Shown: one piece after another, positions 53,355 to 61,387 of the stretch
Position numbering within the stretch: the first letter of the stretch is position 1
Layout of the letters: each line of letters begins with the position of its first letter
Source: DYJK01 sp040755055
GTDB taxonomy: Bacteria; Bacteroidota; Ignavibacteria; Ignavibacteriales; Melioribacteraceae
DNA: 64,000 nucleotides
NCBI GenBank assembly: GCA_040755055.1
Contig: JBFMBS010000019.1
Location: 1 to 64,000 of the forward strand
Direction of reading: 5' to 3'
Notes under the pieces: generated by a model
What the model saw: the letters and a program-made list of their open reading frames with translations, nothing else
Told to the model about the DNA's origin: nothing
Databases searched by the model: none
Position numbers and translations under genes: made by a program

Positions 53355-54992
53355 TTATTTTTCACTCATAAACGGGTAACGATAATCTTTAGGGGGAATG
53401 AAGTTCTCTTTTATTGTTCGTGCCGATACCCATCTGATTAAGTTTAGATAACTGCCGGCTTTGTCGTTTGTTCCGCTTGCTCTTGCGCCGCCAAAAGGCT
53501 GTTGACCAACGACCGCACCGGTTGGTTTATCATTAATATAAAAGTTTCCGGCCGAGTGAGTTAATGCTTTATCAGCTTTCTCAATTGCATATCTGTCTTG
53601 TGCAAAGATTGCACCGGTCAATGAATAAGGCGAGGTTTGATCGCAAAGCTGTAAGGTTTCTTCGTACTTATTGTCGTCATAAACATATAGTGTGAGCACC
53701 GGACCAAAAATTTCTTCTTCCATTGATTTGAATTTAGGATTGGTAGTTTCAATCACTGTCGGTTCGATGAAATAACCTTTCGAGCTGTCGTAGTTGCCGC
53801 CTGAAATAATTTTTGCTTCGTTCGATTTCTTTGTATAGTCTATATAACTTGTAATTGTATCAAACGCACCCTTATCAATTACGGCATTGAAAAAATTGGT
53901 GAAATCTCTCGGATCGCCCATTTTTACTGTTTTAAGTTCTTCAATCATATATTCTTTCAGTTTTGGCCAGATTGATTTAGGAATATAAGCACGCGAAGCA
54001 GCTGAACATTTTTGTCCCTGGTATTCAAATGCACCGCGGATCATTGCAACACCTAATACTGCAACATCGGCACTTGAATGTGCAAAGATGAAATCTTTTC
54101 CGCCGGTTTCGCCAACAATGCGCGGATACGATTTGTATTTTGGTAAATTGTTCGCAGCAGTTTTCCACATCGATTGAAATGTTGGAGTTGAGCCGGTGAA
54201 GTGAATTCCACCAAAGTATTCGGAATCCATTACCGGGTTACCAACTTTTGAGCCCGACCCGGGTACAAAATTAATTACTCCGGCTGGTAAACCGGCAGCT
54301 TCTAATAATTTTATTATCCAGTATGCAGAGTAAACCGAACTGGATGCCGGTTTTAACAATGCAACATTCCCCATTATTGCCGGTGCTGTTGGTAAATTGC
54401 CGGTGATAGATGTGAAATTAAACGGTGCTACCGCAAATATGAAACCTTCTAACGGACGGTATTCCGATCTGTTCCACATTCCAAAAGGAGAATGGAGCGG
54501 TTGCTGCTGATAGATTTGCATTGCGTAGTAAGAATTGAAACGGAAAAAATCTGCTAACTCCGCAGCCGAATCAATTTCTGCCTGAAATGGATTTTTACTT
54601 TGTCCAAGCATTGTTGCCGCGTTAAGAATATATCTCCACTCAGTTAGAGCAAGTAGATCGGCAGCTTTAAGAAAGACGGCAATTCTATCTTGCCAATCCA
54701 TTCTGCTCCAGGTTTTGTGAGCTTCCATCGCGGAGTCAATTGCAAGCTTAACTTCTTTTTCGCTCACTTTATGATATTTTGCCAAAACGTGCTTGTGATC
54801 GTGCGGCATTACACAGTTATCTGTATTGTTGGTTCTAAACTCTTTGCCGCCGATGATTATTGGTATATCGATCTGTTGATTTGATAATTCGTCGAGTTTG
54901 GATTTAAGAGCTGCTCGTTCCGGGGTCCCCGGCGCGTAACTTTTTACCGTTTCGTTTGGTGGTAACGGTACGTTGAAAATTGCATTTGCCAT
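53355..54992 (-). CDS. pruA: L-glutamate gamma-semialdehyde (1-pyrroline-5-carboxylate) dehydrogenase
   Basis: This NAD-dependent aldehyde dehydrogenase of 545 residues oxidises P5C/glutamate semialdehyde to glutamate. It would also turn 3-hydroxy-P5C into 4-hydroxyglutamate. The family is the eukaryote-like stand-alone type: the N-terminal MANAIFNVPLPPNETVKSYAPGT block, FNFTSITGNLPTAPAIMGN, the Rossmann region FTGSTPTFQSMW, Glu in VGETGGKDF, catalytic Cys329 (GQKCSAASR) and GAVVGQQPFGGARASGTNDKAG. I used ATG 54992, with GAAAGGAAG upstream, instead of a start nine codons earlier. It lies in the same run as proline dehydrogenase (60229-61152) but is separated from it by four other genes. Confidence 0.96.
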   Translation of the reverse strand: MANAIFNVPLPPNETVKSYAPGTPERAALKSKLDELSNQQIDIPIIIGGKEFRTNNTDNCVMPHDHKHVLAKYHKVSEKEVKLAIDSAMEAHKTWSRMDWQDRIAVFLKAADLLALTEWRYILNAATMLGQSKNPFQAEIDSAAELADFFRFNSYYAMQIYQQQPLHSPFGMWNRSEYRPLEGFIFAVAPFNFTSITGNLPTAPAIMGNVALLKPASSSVYSAYWIIKLLEAAGLPAGVINFVPGSGSKVGNPVMDSEYFGGIHFTGSTPTFQSMWKTAANNLPKYKSYPRIVGETGGKDFIFAHSSADVAVLGVAMIRGAFEYQGQKCSAASRAYIPKSIWPKLKEYMIEELKTVKMGDPRDFTNFFNAVIDKGAFDTITSYIDYTKKSNEAKIISGGNYDSSKGYFIEPTVIETTNPKFKSMEEEIFGPVLTLYVYDDNKYEETLQLCDQTSPYSLTGAIFAQDRYAIEKADKALTHSAGNFYINDKPTGAVVGQQPFGGARASGTNDKAGSYLNLIRWVSARTIKENFIPPKDYRYPFMSEK

Positions 54993-55145
54993 GGTGCTTC
55001 CTTCTTTTCTTTTATTCAAAGAATGATTTTTTAGGTAGGTAAAATTAGGAAAATTAAATGATATCCAAATTTTCAGGTGTTGATTTTTCCGAGTGCAAAA
55101 TTTGATAACTTTTGTAAAACATGTTTATTACTAACATAACATATT

Positions 55146-55173
55146 GTAAAGACGGGGCATGCCCCGTCTCTAC
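55146..55173 (-). terminator. GC-rich palindrome at the 3' end of the aminotransferase gene
   Basis: A perfect 20-bp palindrome (55150-55169, AGACGGGGCATGCCCCGTCT) starts directly after the aminotransferase stop codon, and with one mismatch the symmetry extends to 55146-55173. On the minus strand it is followed by TTTACAATATG, so the U-tract is weak. It may end or attenuate transcription before pruA. It has the look of a dispersed GTAGAGACG-type repeat. Confidence 0.65.
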
Positions 55174-56291
55174 GAATTTTTTAACACATCCTTCAATGCA
55201 TTTACACAAAACTCAATCATCTTTTCATTTGAATTGTAACCCATCAACCCGATACGCCAGACTTTACCGGCAAGTTCTCCGAGTCCGGCTCCAATTTCTA
55301 AATTGTGTTTGTTTAACAAATCAATTCTAATTTTTGCTTCGTCAATTCCTTCGGGAATTTTTATTGTAAGTAGATTTGGTATTCTTTCTTTTTCCGGTAC
55401 AAGCGGTTCTAAACCTAATTCTTTCAAACGTGATACTAATTTGAAACTGTTCTCTTTATGTCTCCGCCATGAGTTTTCTATTCCCTCATCTTTTAAAAGC
55501 AGCAGTGCTTCATGTAATCCGTAAAATTGATTGCTCGGTGCTGTGTGATGATATGCTCTTTTTCCCGGGCCATTCCAATAAGTCAGTAATAAATTCAAAT
55601 CATTGAACCAGCTTTGGACCGGGATTTTTCTGTTTTTTATATGATCAATAGCTCGCTGGCTAAATGTAACCGGCGACATTCCGGCTACGCACGATAACCC
55701 TTTCTGTGAACATGAGTACGCAGCATCCAAATTCCATTCATCAACACGGACTTCAACTGCACCGAGAGACGTAACAGTATCTGCAATTACAAGCGCACCG
55801 TATTTGTGTGCTATCTCCGAAAGCGTTTTTATGTCCGATAGTGCGCCGGTTGATGTTTCTGCGTGAACAAATGCAGCAACTTTTGCATCGGGATTTTGTT
55901 TGAGTGCATCTTCAAGTTTTTGCGGATCGATCGCGCGTCCCCATGTTTCTTTAACGGTAATTACTTGTCCGCCAATTTTCTCAACAATCTGGGTCATCCG
56001 GTTTGCAAAATAACCTCCTACACAAACAACAACTTTATCTCCCGGCTGAACAAGATTAACAAGACATGTTTCCATCCCAAGCGAGCCGGGACCTGACAAG
56101 ACAAACGTTGCGTCATTTTCAGTTTTGAATGTGTATTTGAGTAAATCTTTTATTTCATCCATCAATCCGATGAATTGCGGATCGAGATGACCGAGAGCCG
56201 GTTTTGATAATGCTTTTAATACTTGCGGATGAACATTTGAAGGACCGGGTCCCATCAAAATTCTATTTATTGGCTTGAACGATTTATACAT
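55170..56291 (-). CDS. Alanine/serine--glyoxylate (pyruvate) aminotransferase, class V
   Basis: This PLP enzyme of 373 residues belongs to the AGXT-type class V family, which transfers an amino group from alanine or serine to glyoxylate, giving glycine. The N-terminal NRILMGPGPSNVHPQVLKAL and GHLDPQFIGLMDEI blocks are diagnostic. SGPGSLGMETCLVNLV and ADTVTSLGAVEVRVDEW contribute to cofactor binding, and Lys197 (CSQKGLSCVAGMSPV) should hold PLP. TAPSNQFYGLHEALL and GAGLGELAGKVWRIGLMGYNS are also typical. In this window it sits in one run with a 4-hydroxy-2-oxoglutarate-aldolase-like gene, whose product would be glyoxylate. Detoxifying that glyoxylate is its most likely job here. Serine as donor cannot be excluded. 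Confidence 0.92.
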   Translation of the reverse strand: MYKSFKPINRILMGPGPSNVHPQVLKALSKPALGHLDPQFIGLMDEIKDLLKYTFKTENDATFVLSGPGSLGMETCLVNLVQPGDKVVVCVGGYFANRMTQIVEKIGGQVITVKETWGRAIDPQKLEDALKQNPDAKVAAFVHAETSTGALSDIKTLSEIAHKYGALVIADTVTSLGAVEVRVDEWNLDAAYSCSQKGLSCVAGMSPVTFSQRAIDHIKNRKIPVQSWFNDLNLLLTYWNGPGKRAYHHTAPSNQFYGLHEALLLLKDEGIENSWRRHKENSFKLVSRLKELGLEPLVPEKERIPNLLTIKIPEGIDEAKIRIDLLNKHNLEIGAGLGELAGKVWRIGLMGYNSNEKMIEFCVNALKDVLKNS

Positions 56292-56311
56292 TCATTTCTC
56301 CTAAATAAATT

Positions 56312-58771
56312 TTAGAGTACTGCTGCTCTCAAAGGAACTGAATTTGTTTTAATAGTTACTTCCGCAGTTTTCAATTTTTCCGATTTAGCTGTTAGAACAA
56401 TTTCGCCGGCTTCTTTTGTTGATTGAATTATAACCTGGCATTTTCCGTTGAATAAACTTCTTTTATAATTTCCGGAAAGAACTTTATCCATCTCATGCGA
56501 GCTCGGATTACCGTTACCGGCACCTATTATTTTCCCTTTACCCTTTAGCTCGAAGACCAACGATTCATTCGCAGTCGGAACTTCTCTTCCTTTTTCATCC
56601 AGGGCAATTACATTAACAATACTGAGATCTTCGCCATCGGCATTAATTATGTTTCTATCGGGAACCAATTTTACGGTAAATGTCTGCCCGGTTGTTTCAA
56701 TCTTTTCAATTATCTCTTTTCCGTTTCTAATTCCTCTTGCCTCTAGTACTCCCGGTTCATAAATCACCTTCCATTCATGATGTCCATTCTTAACCATATT
56801 TTTCTTTCCTAACGATTTTCCATTTAAGAAAAGTTCAACCGATTCGCAATTTGAGTTACACCATACGTCAATTGTGTCTCCTACTTTTCCGGTCCAATTC
56901 CAATGGGGGAATAGATGAAGTACATCTTTATTGCTCCACCATGCCTGGTAGTAGTAATAAATATTTTTTGGAAAACCGCACATATCCATAATTCCGAAAT
57001 GTGAATTGATATTCGGCCAAGTATATGGAGTCGGTTCACCTCTGTAATCAAATCCCGTCCACACGAATCCGCCGGCAAGCCATTCACGTTCATCATAAAA
57101 AGTCCAAAACTTTTCTGCCGAGGTGGTCCATGATGCACTTGGAGTTGCAATATCATAATCGCGGACGTATGCTTCTTCGGGCATGATTTGATAGATGCCG
57201 CGCGTGCACAATGTGCTTCCTTCTTCAGTACCCCACAAAATTTGTTCCGGGTGCTCTGCTCTATATTTATCTATGTTGCAATTATTGATGTAATTAAATC
57301 CGCGTAAATCTATTACGCTGTTGATACCGTTGTATTCATGCGTGTTTGCAGCGTATGTTGAAAGCCTAGAAGGATCAATTTCCTTTTGAAGCTGCATCAT
57401 TGTTACGGCAATGTTTCTCGCTTGTTCTGTAGTTTGAACATTCCACTCCTCGTTGCCGATTGACCATGCAATTATGCTTGGATGATTTCGATCTCGAAGC
57501 ATCAACGTTTCAAATAGTTTTAGCATTTCCGGACTGCTATCGAGCAGACGATTCTCATCCAATACAAGCATTCCAAGCCGGTCGCATGCTTCAAGTAATT
57601 CTGTCGTAGGCGGATTATGACTTGTTCTATAAGCATTACATCCCATCTCCTTCAGCAATTCAATCCGGTAATATTGAAGCCGGTCGGGTAATGCAGAACC
57701 AACCCCGGCATGGTCTTGGTGACAGCATACACCTTGAATTTTAACATGTTTTCCGTTTAGGAAGAATCCCTTATCCTTGTCCCATCGAATTGTTCTAATT
57801 CCAAAATTCGTCTCAACTCTATCAATTACTTTTCCATTGTTCTCGATAATTGAAACAAGTTTATAAAGTTTTGGATTTTCTATTGACCACAATAACGGAT
57901 TCTTTATATCCAAAGAATGCTTTACTTTCTTCTCATCATTTTTATCAATTGTTACAGAAGTTAATGTCTCTGCAACAACCCTCTCTTTTTCATCGAGGAT
58001 AAAAGAATGAAGCCGGCATTTTGAATCCGTAGAAGATTTATTTTCGATTTCTGTTTCGATATTTATTTCGGCATTGTTTCCTTTTACATCGGTTGTAACA
58101 TATGTTCCGTAAAGAGGAATATGTACCGAGTTAGTTTTTATCAGCCAGGCATGCCGGTATATGCCGGCTCCTTCATAAAACCAACCTTCAAATTGAGATG
58201 CATCGACCCGAACAACCAAAACATTCTGCTTGTCATAATTCAGGAAATCTGTAACATCATAACTGAACTCATTATAGCCGCTGATATTATTGCCGAGGTA
58301 ATAACCGTTAAGCCAAACGGTACAATCCCGGAATACTCCGTCAAATTTTATTGTGATTCTTTTTCCCCGGTCGCTGTTTGGAATGGTGAATGATTTTCGA
58401 TACCAGCCGATGCTCGTTTCTGGAAATTTGTACCCCACAGCTTTGAAGCCGTGCGATCCGTATTCCCATTCGGGTACATTTACAAATTCTTGTTCAACAG
58501 CCCAATCGTGGGGCAAATCTATCTTTCGCCATGCGGTATCGATAAAATCATTACTAATGGCGCCGCTTGCACCTTTTGCTTTTGCATTAATCCATCCCGT
58601 TCCATAATCAAAATCTTTTTTAACATCGTGTGCATGACCCAAACTAAATCTCCAGTTAAAATCCATTAATAATTTTGCCCGATCGCTCTGTTCATTTAAA
58701 AACTTCTGCTGAGAATAACTGATTGAAAGGAATAAGCTGACACATAAAAAAACTGTTCTTGAAATTTTCAT
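56312..58771 (-). CDS. Secreted glycoside hydrolase family 2 enzyme (beta-galactosidase-like)
   Basis: This is an exported GH2 enzyme of 819 residues. A signal peptide (SRTVFLCVSLFLSISYSQQ) precedes the sugar-binding jelly-roll domain (about 30-220: WRKIDLPHDWAVEQ, SIGWYRKSFTIP, VWLNGYYLGNNISGYNEFSYDVTDFL), an Ig-like domain, and a TIM barrel with GVCCHQDHAGVGSALPD, CNAYRTSHNPPTTELLEACD and the acid/base Glu near residue 440 (IIAWSIGNEEWN). The nucleophile is probably in ILWGTEEGST. C-terminal DUF4982 and Ig-like parts follow. It starts 33 bases after the aldolase gene and ends 20 bases before the aminotransferase gene, which places it inside the imino-acid catabolic run. Its substrate could be galactosides on hydroxyproline- or hydroxylysine-bearing proteins; that is inference. 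Confidence 0.9.
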   Translation of the reverse strand: MKISRTVFLCVSLFLSISYSQQKFLNEQSDRAKLLMDFNWRFSLGHAHDVKKDFDYGTGWINAKAKGASGAISNDFIDTAWRKIDLPHDWAVEQEFVNVPEWEYGSHGFKAVGYKFPETSIGWYRKSFTIPNSDRGKRITIKFDGVFRDCTVWLNGYYLGNNISGYNEFSYDVTDFLNYDKQNVLVVRVDASQFEGWFYEGAGIYRHAWLIKTNSVHIPLYGTYVTTDVKGNNAEINIETEIENKSSTDSKCRLHSFILDEKERVVAETLTSVTIDKNDEKKVKHSLDIKNPLLWSIENPKLYKLVSIIENNGKVIDRVETNFGIRTIRWDKDKGFFLNGKHVKIQGVCCHQDHAGVGSALPDRLQYYRIELLKEMGCNAYRTSHNPPTTELLEACDRLGMLVLDENRLLDSSPEMLKLFETLMLRDRNHPSIIAWSIGNEEWNVQTTEQARNIAVTMMQLQKEIDPSRLSTYAANTHEYNGINSVIDLRGFNYINNCNIDKYRAEHPEQILWGTEEGSTLCTRGIYQIMPEEAYVRDYDIATPSASWTTSAEKFWTFYDEREWLAGGFVWTGFDYRGEPTPYTWPNINSHFGIMDMCGFPKNIYYYYQAWWSNKDVLHLFPHWNWTGKVGDTIDVWCNSNCESVELFLNGKSLGKKNMVKNGHHEWKVIYEPGVLEARGIRNGKEIIEKIETTGQTFTVKLVPDRNIINADGEDLSIVNVIALDEKGREVPTANESLVFELKGKGKIIGAGNGNPSSHEMDKVLSGNYKRSLFNGKCQVIIQSTKEAGEIVLTAKSEKLKTAEVTIKTNSVPLRAAVL

Positions 58772-58804
58772 AGTGTTACCAGGTTTATTTGTAAAATGTT
58801 TTTT

Positions 58805-59692
58805 TCATCTACTCAATCCGGCACCGATCAAAATATTTTCAAGATTCACTCTGTCCATTTCATTAAGAGGTGTCAGCGGTGCGCGCGGCTCTCCTCCAAA
58901 ATATCCAAACATATCCATTGCGGTTTTCAACCCGGCAACACCGTACTTTGCAGTAACAGCTTTGTTAACCGGGATCATCCTTTGCTGAAGCTCTAATGCT
59001 TCGTTTAATTTTCCGTTTTCGATCAACTTCTGAATTTGTACACACTCATTTGGGGCAATGTTGGCAAGTGCTACAATTCCGCCTACAGCACCGCTGGTAA
59101 TTCCGGAAAAAATCATTGAAGCTGTACCGACTATTACAGCAAAATCTTTTTTAGTACTTGAGACGAACTCAGTATTCTGTCTTGCATTTTCAGAACTGTT
59201 TTTAATTCCTACAATGTTGGGATGTTCGGATAACTTTGCAACAGTTTCAACTTCAACATCAACACCGGTGAACTTAGGAACGTTGTAAATTATTACCGGA
59301 ATTTTTACAGCTTCTGCAACCATAGTGAAATATTTAACGAAAGAATCATGTTTCATTTCGGATTTATAAAAGGAGGGTGTAAGTATCAAAGAAAAATCGG
59401 CACCACGTTCCGCAGCTTCATTTGTGAGTGAAATAGTATCTTTGATTGAATCGCTTCCGGTTCCGGCTATAATTAGTTTATCTGCCGCAGCAAATTTTTT
59501 TGTTGATTCGACAAGTTTCAATTTTTCTTCACGTGTAAGAAAAACAGATTCACCATTTGAACCCATCACAACGTATCCGCTAAGCCCCGTTCCGTTCCAC
59601 TTTGAAATGTTGTACTCAAGTTTATCAATTGATAGTTCACTGTTTATAAATGGTGTGGTTATTGGAGGGAAAATGCCGTGTATTTTTTTCAT
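58805..59692 (-). CDS. DapA-superfamily aldolase, 4-hydroxy-2-oxoglutarate aldolase-like
   Basis: This class I lyase of 295 residues has the Schiff-base Lys164 (NIVGIKNSSEN) and Tyr136 (VIIYNVPKFTGVD). Several blocks resemble vertebrate HOGA1 more than DapA: GYVVMGSNGESVFLTREEK, HPNIVGIK, FSGITSGAVGGIVALANIAP, and the C-terminal RMIPVNKAVTAKYGVAGLK with FGYFGGEPRAPLTPL. HOGA splits 4-hydroxy-2-oxoglutarate, the last carbon product of hydroxyproline, to pyruvate and glyoxylate. Its neighbours are an AGXT-type aminotransferase, proline dehydrogenase and P5C dehydrogenase, which fits this reading well. The family resemblance is from my memory of the sequences and was not computed. N-acetylneuraminate-lyase-type or dihydrodipicolinate-type activity is the alternative. 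Confidence 0.85.
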   Translation of the reverse strand: MKKIHGIFPPITTPFINSELSIDKLEYNISKWNGTGLSGYVVMGSNGESVFLTREEKLKLVESTKKFAAADKLIIAGTGSDSIKDTISLTNEAAERGADFSLILTPSFYKSEMKHDSFVKYFTMVAEAVKIPVIIYNVPKFTGVDVEVETVAKLSEHPNIVGIKNSSENARQNTEFVSSTKKDFAVIVGTASMIFSGITSGAVGGIVALANIAPNECVQIQKLIENGKLNEALELQQRMIPVNKAVTAKYGVAGLKTAMDMFGYFGGEPRAPLTPLNEMDRVNLENILIGAGLSR

Positions 59693-59827
59693 AGTTCTCC
59701 ATTTAATAATATTAGTCTCGTTACTCTTCCGGAGAAATTCATATCGGAGAGCTTACTTTAACAACAAGTAGATCCGAACAAGACTGATTAATCAAACGTG
59801 CCCGGGAATAATTTCGTAATAGTTTTG

Positions 59828-60118
59828 TTATTCATAAAGAACCGGTACTCCGAAATCCTTGAATGAAAATTTTGCAAAGATGTGGTGTCCGTCGTAATCC
59901 AGAACGCGCAGATCATCTTCTTGCTGAAGATCGTCCATTACCGCATCGTAATGATGACCATATTTTTCAACTGCCTCTTGTAATGGGATTTCGTACACAA
60001 TAAATTTTTTAATTCCTTTCGAAAATAATTTTTTTACAAGGTTCGGATGTGTAAAGGAATCATACGATGTAATAATTACGATTGGACCGGAGCCCGTTAG
60101 AAAAATGCCCGCTTTCAT
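59828..60118 (-). CDS. Small cytosolic protein of unknown function in the imino-acid gene run
   Basis: The protein has 96 residues with no signal peptide or TM helix. It begins MKAGIFLTGSGPIVIITSYDS and has LVKKLFSKGIKKFIVYEIP, then YGHHYDAVMDDLQQEDDLRVLDYDGHHIFAKFSF. The two His-His pairs and the acidic stretch could bind a metal. I recall similar unassigned small proteins in other bacteria but know no function. The ATG at 60118 has AAAGGAGGTG upstream, a very strong ribosome binding site, so it should be well expressed. It lies between the proline dehydrogenase gene and the HOGA-like aldolase gene, spaced 110 and 135 bases from them. Confidence 0.85.
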   Translation of the reverse strand: MKAGIFLTGSGPIVIITSYDSFTHPNLVKKLFSKGIKKFIVYEIPLQEAVEKYGHHYDAVMDDLQQEDDLRVLDYDGHHIFAKFSFKDFGVPVLYE

Positions 60119-60228
60119 TTTGCACCTCCTTTAATTATGTAAAAGAAGAACTGCTGAATAAAAGCGATAGTTACACTTCAAATGTAAATTTATTTTTTAA
60201 TTAATTACACTTTTTAAACATTCGTTCA

Positions 60229-61152
60229 TCAAAAAAGATTCTTTAACACAAACCAGATATTTGCCGGTCGTTCAGCCAAACGCCTCATATACCAAGGGTA
60301 CCACGATTCGCCATATGCAATTAATACGCGGAATTTATATCCATCCTTAGCAAGTTTTTTTTGCAAAGTTGTTTTAATTCCATACAGCATTTGGAATTCA
60401 TATTTCGATTTACCAATCCCGTTACGTTCCGTTTCTTCTATAATGCGCTTAATTAATTTTTCATCATGTGTGGCAAAAATTGCTCTTACGTTATTTGAAG
60501 GATATTTCATTAAATCGCGCGCGCATAAGAAAAAATTATCATCGACTAAAATTTTCTTTTTAAAAACTGTATCACCCGGTTCTTTATATGCGCCTTTTAC
60601 TATTCGTATAGCCGGATTAAATTCCATCAGGTCTGAAATGTCTTGATCGGTTCTTAACAAATATGCCTGGAGGCAAATCCCGGTATTAGTATGTGTCATT
60701 TTTATGCGTTTATAAAAATCAATTGTTCTTTGTGTGTAGGCACTACTTTCCATATCGATAAAAACGGTGTTGTTTAATTTTTCTTTTGCCTTCGACGCAA
60801 TTGCAGTGAAATTCTTGAATGTTTCTTCTTCGGATAGATCAAATCCAAGCTGTGTGAGTTTGAGTGAAATTTCAATATCAAGTTTTCGGTCGGCAATTTT
60901 ATCGATAAGTTGAAGGTAATGATCGCGCACGGCGTATGCTTCGGAAATTTGGCTAATGTTTTCACCAAGCTTGGTGAAAACCGAAGGAATCCCGATCAAT
61001 GAAAATTGATTAGCGGCATCGAGTGCGGCTTCTTCGGTTTCGCCCGGCATAAATTTCTTTACTGCTTTTTTAACGAATCCAAATTTTGGAACTCGTTCTT
61101 TCATCCATCTATTTTCAGACATCCATAAAAGGATGTTTCGGGGGAGACTCAT
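60229..61152 (-). CDS. Proline dehydrogenase (possibly hydroxyproline-active)
   Basis: This FAD-dependent barrel enzyme of 307 residues oxidises proline to P5C and passes electrons to the quinone pool. It is the stand-alone form, with blocks KLTQLGFDLSEEE, TVFIDMESSAYTQRT, THTNTGICLQAYLLRTDQDI, IRIVKGAYKEPGDT, FATHDEKLIKRI, KYEFQMLYGIK and WYPWYMRRLAERPANIWFVLKNLF. The Arg-Arg pair that binds the carboxylate is present. In most relatives the segment before it reads RVYVPYG, with a Tyr (Tyr540 in E. coli PutA) that shields the proline ring. Here it is RVLIAYG, with Leu encoded at 60322-60324. Vertebrate hydroxyproline dehydrogenase also lacks that Tyr. A wider substrate range is therefore possible but unproven. 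Confidence 0.93.
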   Translation of the reverse strand: MSLPRNILLWMSENRWMKERVPKFGFVKKAVKKFMPGETEEAALDAANQFSLIGIPSVFTKLGENISQISEAYAVRDHYLQLIDKIADRKLDIEISLKLTQLGFDLSEEETFKNFTAIASKAKEKLNNTVFIDMESSAYTQRTIDFYKRIKMTHTNTGICLQAYLLRTDQDISDLMEFNPAIRIVKGAYKEPGDTVFKKKILVDDNFFLCARDLMKYPSNNVRAIFATHDEKLIKRIIEETERNGIGKSKYEFQMLYGIKTTLQKKLAKDGYKFRVLIAYGESWYPWYMRRLAERPANIWFVLKNLF

Positions 61153-61162
61153 TAATCCTCCA

Positions 61163-61199
61163 TTTTCTAATCCTGAGCAAAGCGAAGGATCTCAGACTT
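61163..61199. repeat. Half-copy of a GAAGCGAGGAATCT-type intergenic repeat
   Basis: TCCTGAGCAAAGCGAAGGATCT resembles one arm of the full hairpin at 62800-62862 (TTCTGAGCGAAGCGAGGAATCT on the minus strand). Only one arm is seen here, 11 bases upstream of the proline dehydrogenase start. Confidence 0.5.
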
Positions 61200-61248
61200 A
61201 ATAATTACAAGTTCAATTTCTTTCCAAAGAAAAAGAAAAAAACTTTCA

Positions 61249-61285
61249 TGCAAAGTGCGCAAAGAATATCGCAAAGAACACAAAG
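61249..61285. repeat. Partial TTTGCG-type repeat, copy 3
   Basis: GCAAAGTGCGCAAAGAATATC and the following GCAAAGAACACAAAG match the complement of the CTTTGCG...GCGCATTCTTTGCG arm of the repeats at 10221 and 29773. Only one arm is retained. It lies in the 235-base gap between the proline dehydrogenase and aminopeptidase P genes, which otherwise holds no gene. Confidence 0.6.
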
Positions 61286-61387
61286 TTATTATTTAATTTC
61301 TACAGAAGATAATAATTAGTGTAATGGTAACCTTCTCTTAAAAATTACTTTGTAACACAAAAAAGCTATGCATAACATTTGCACTCG

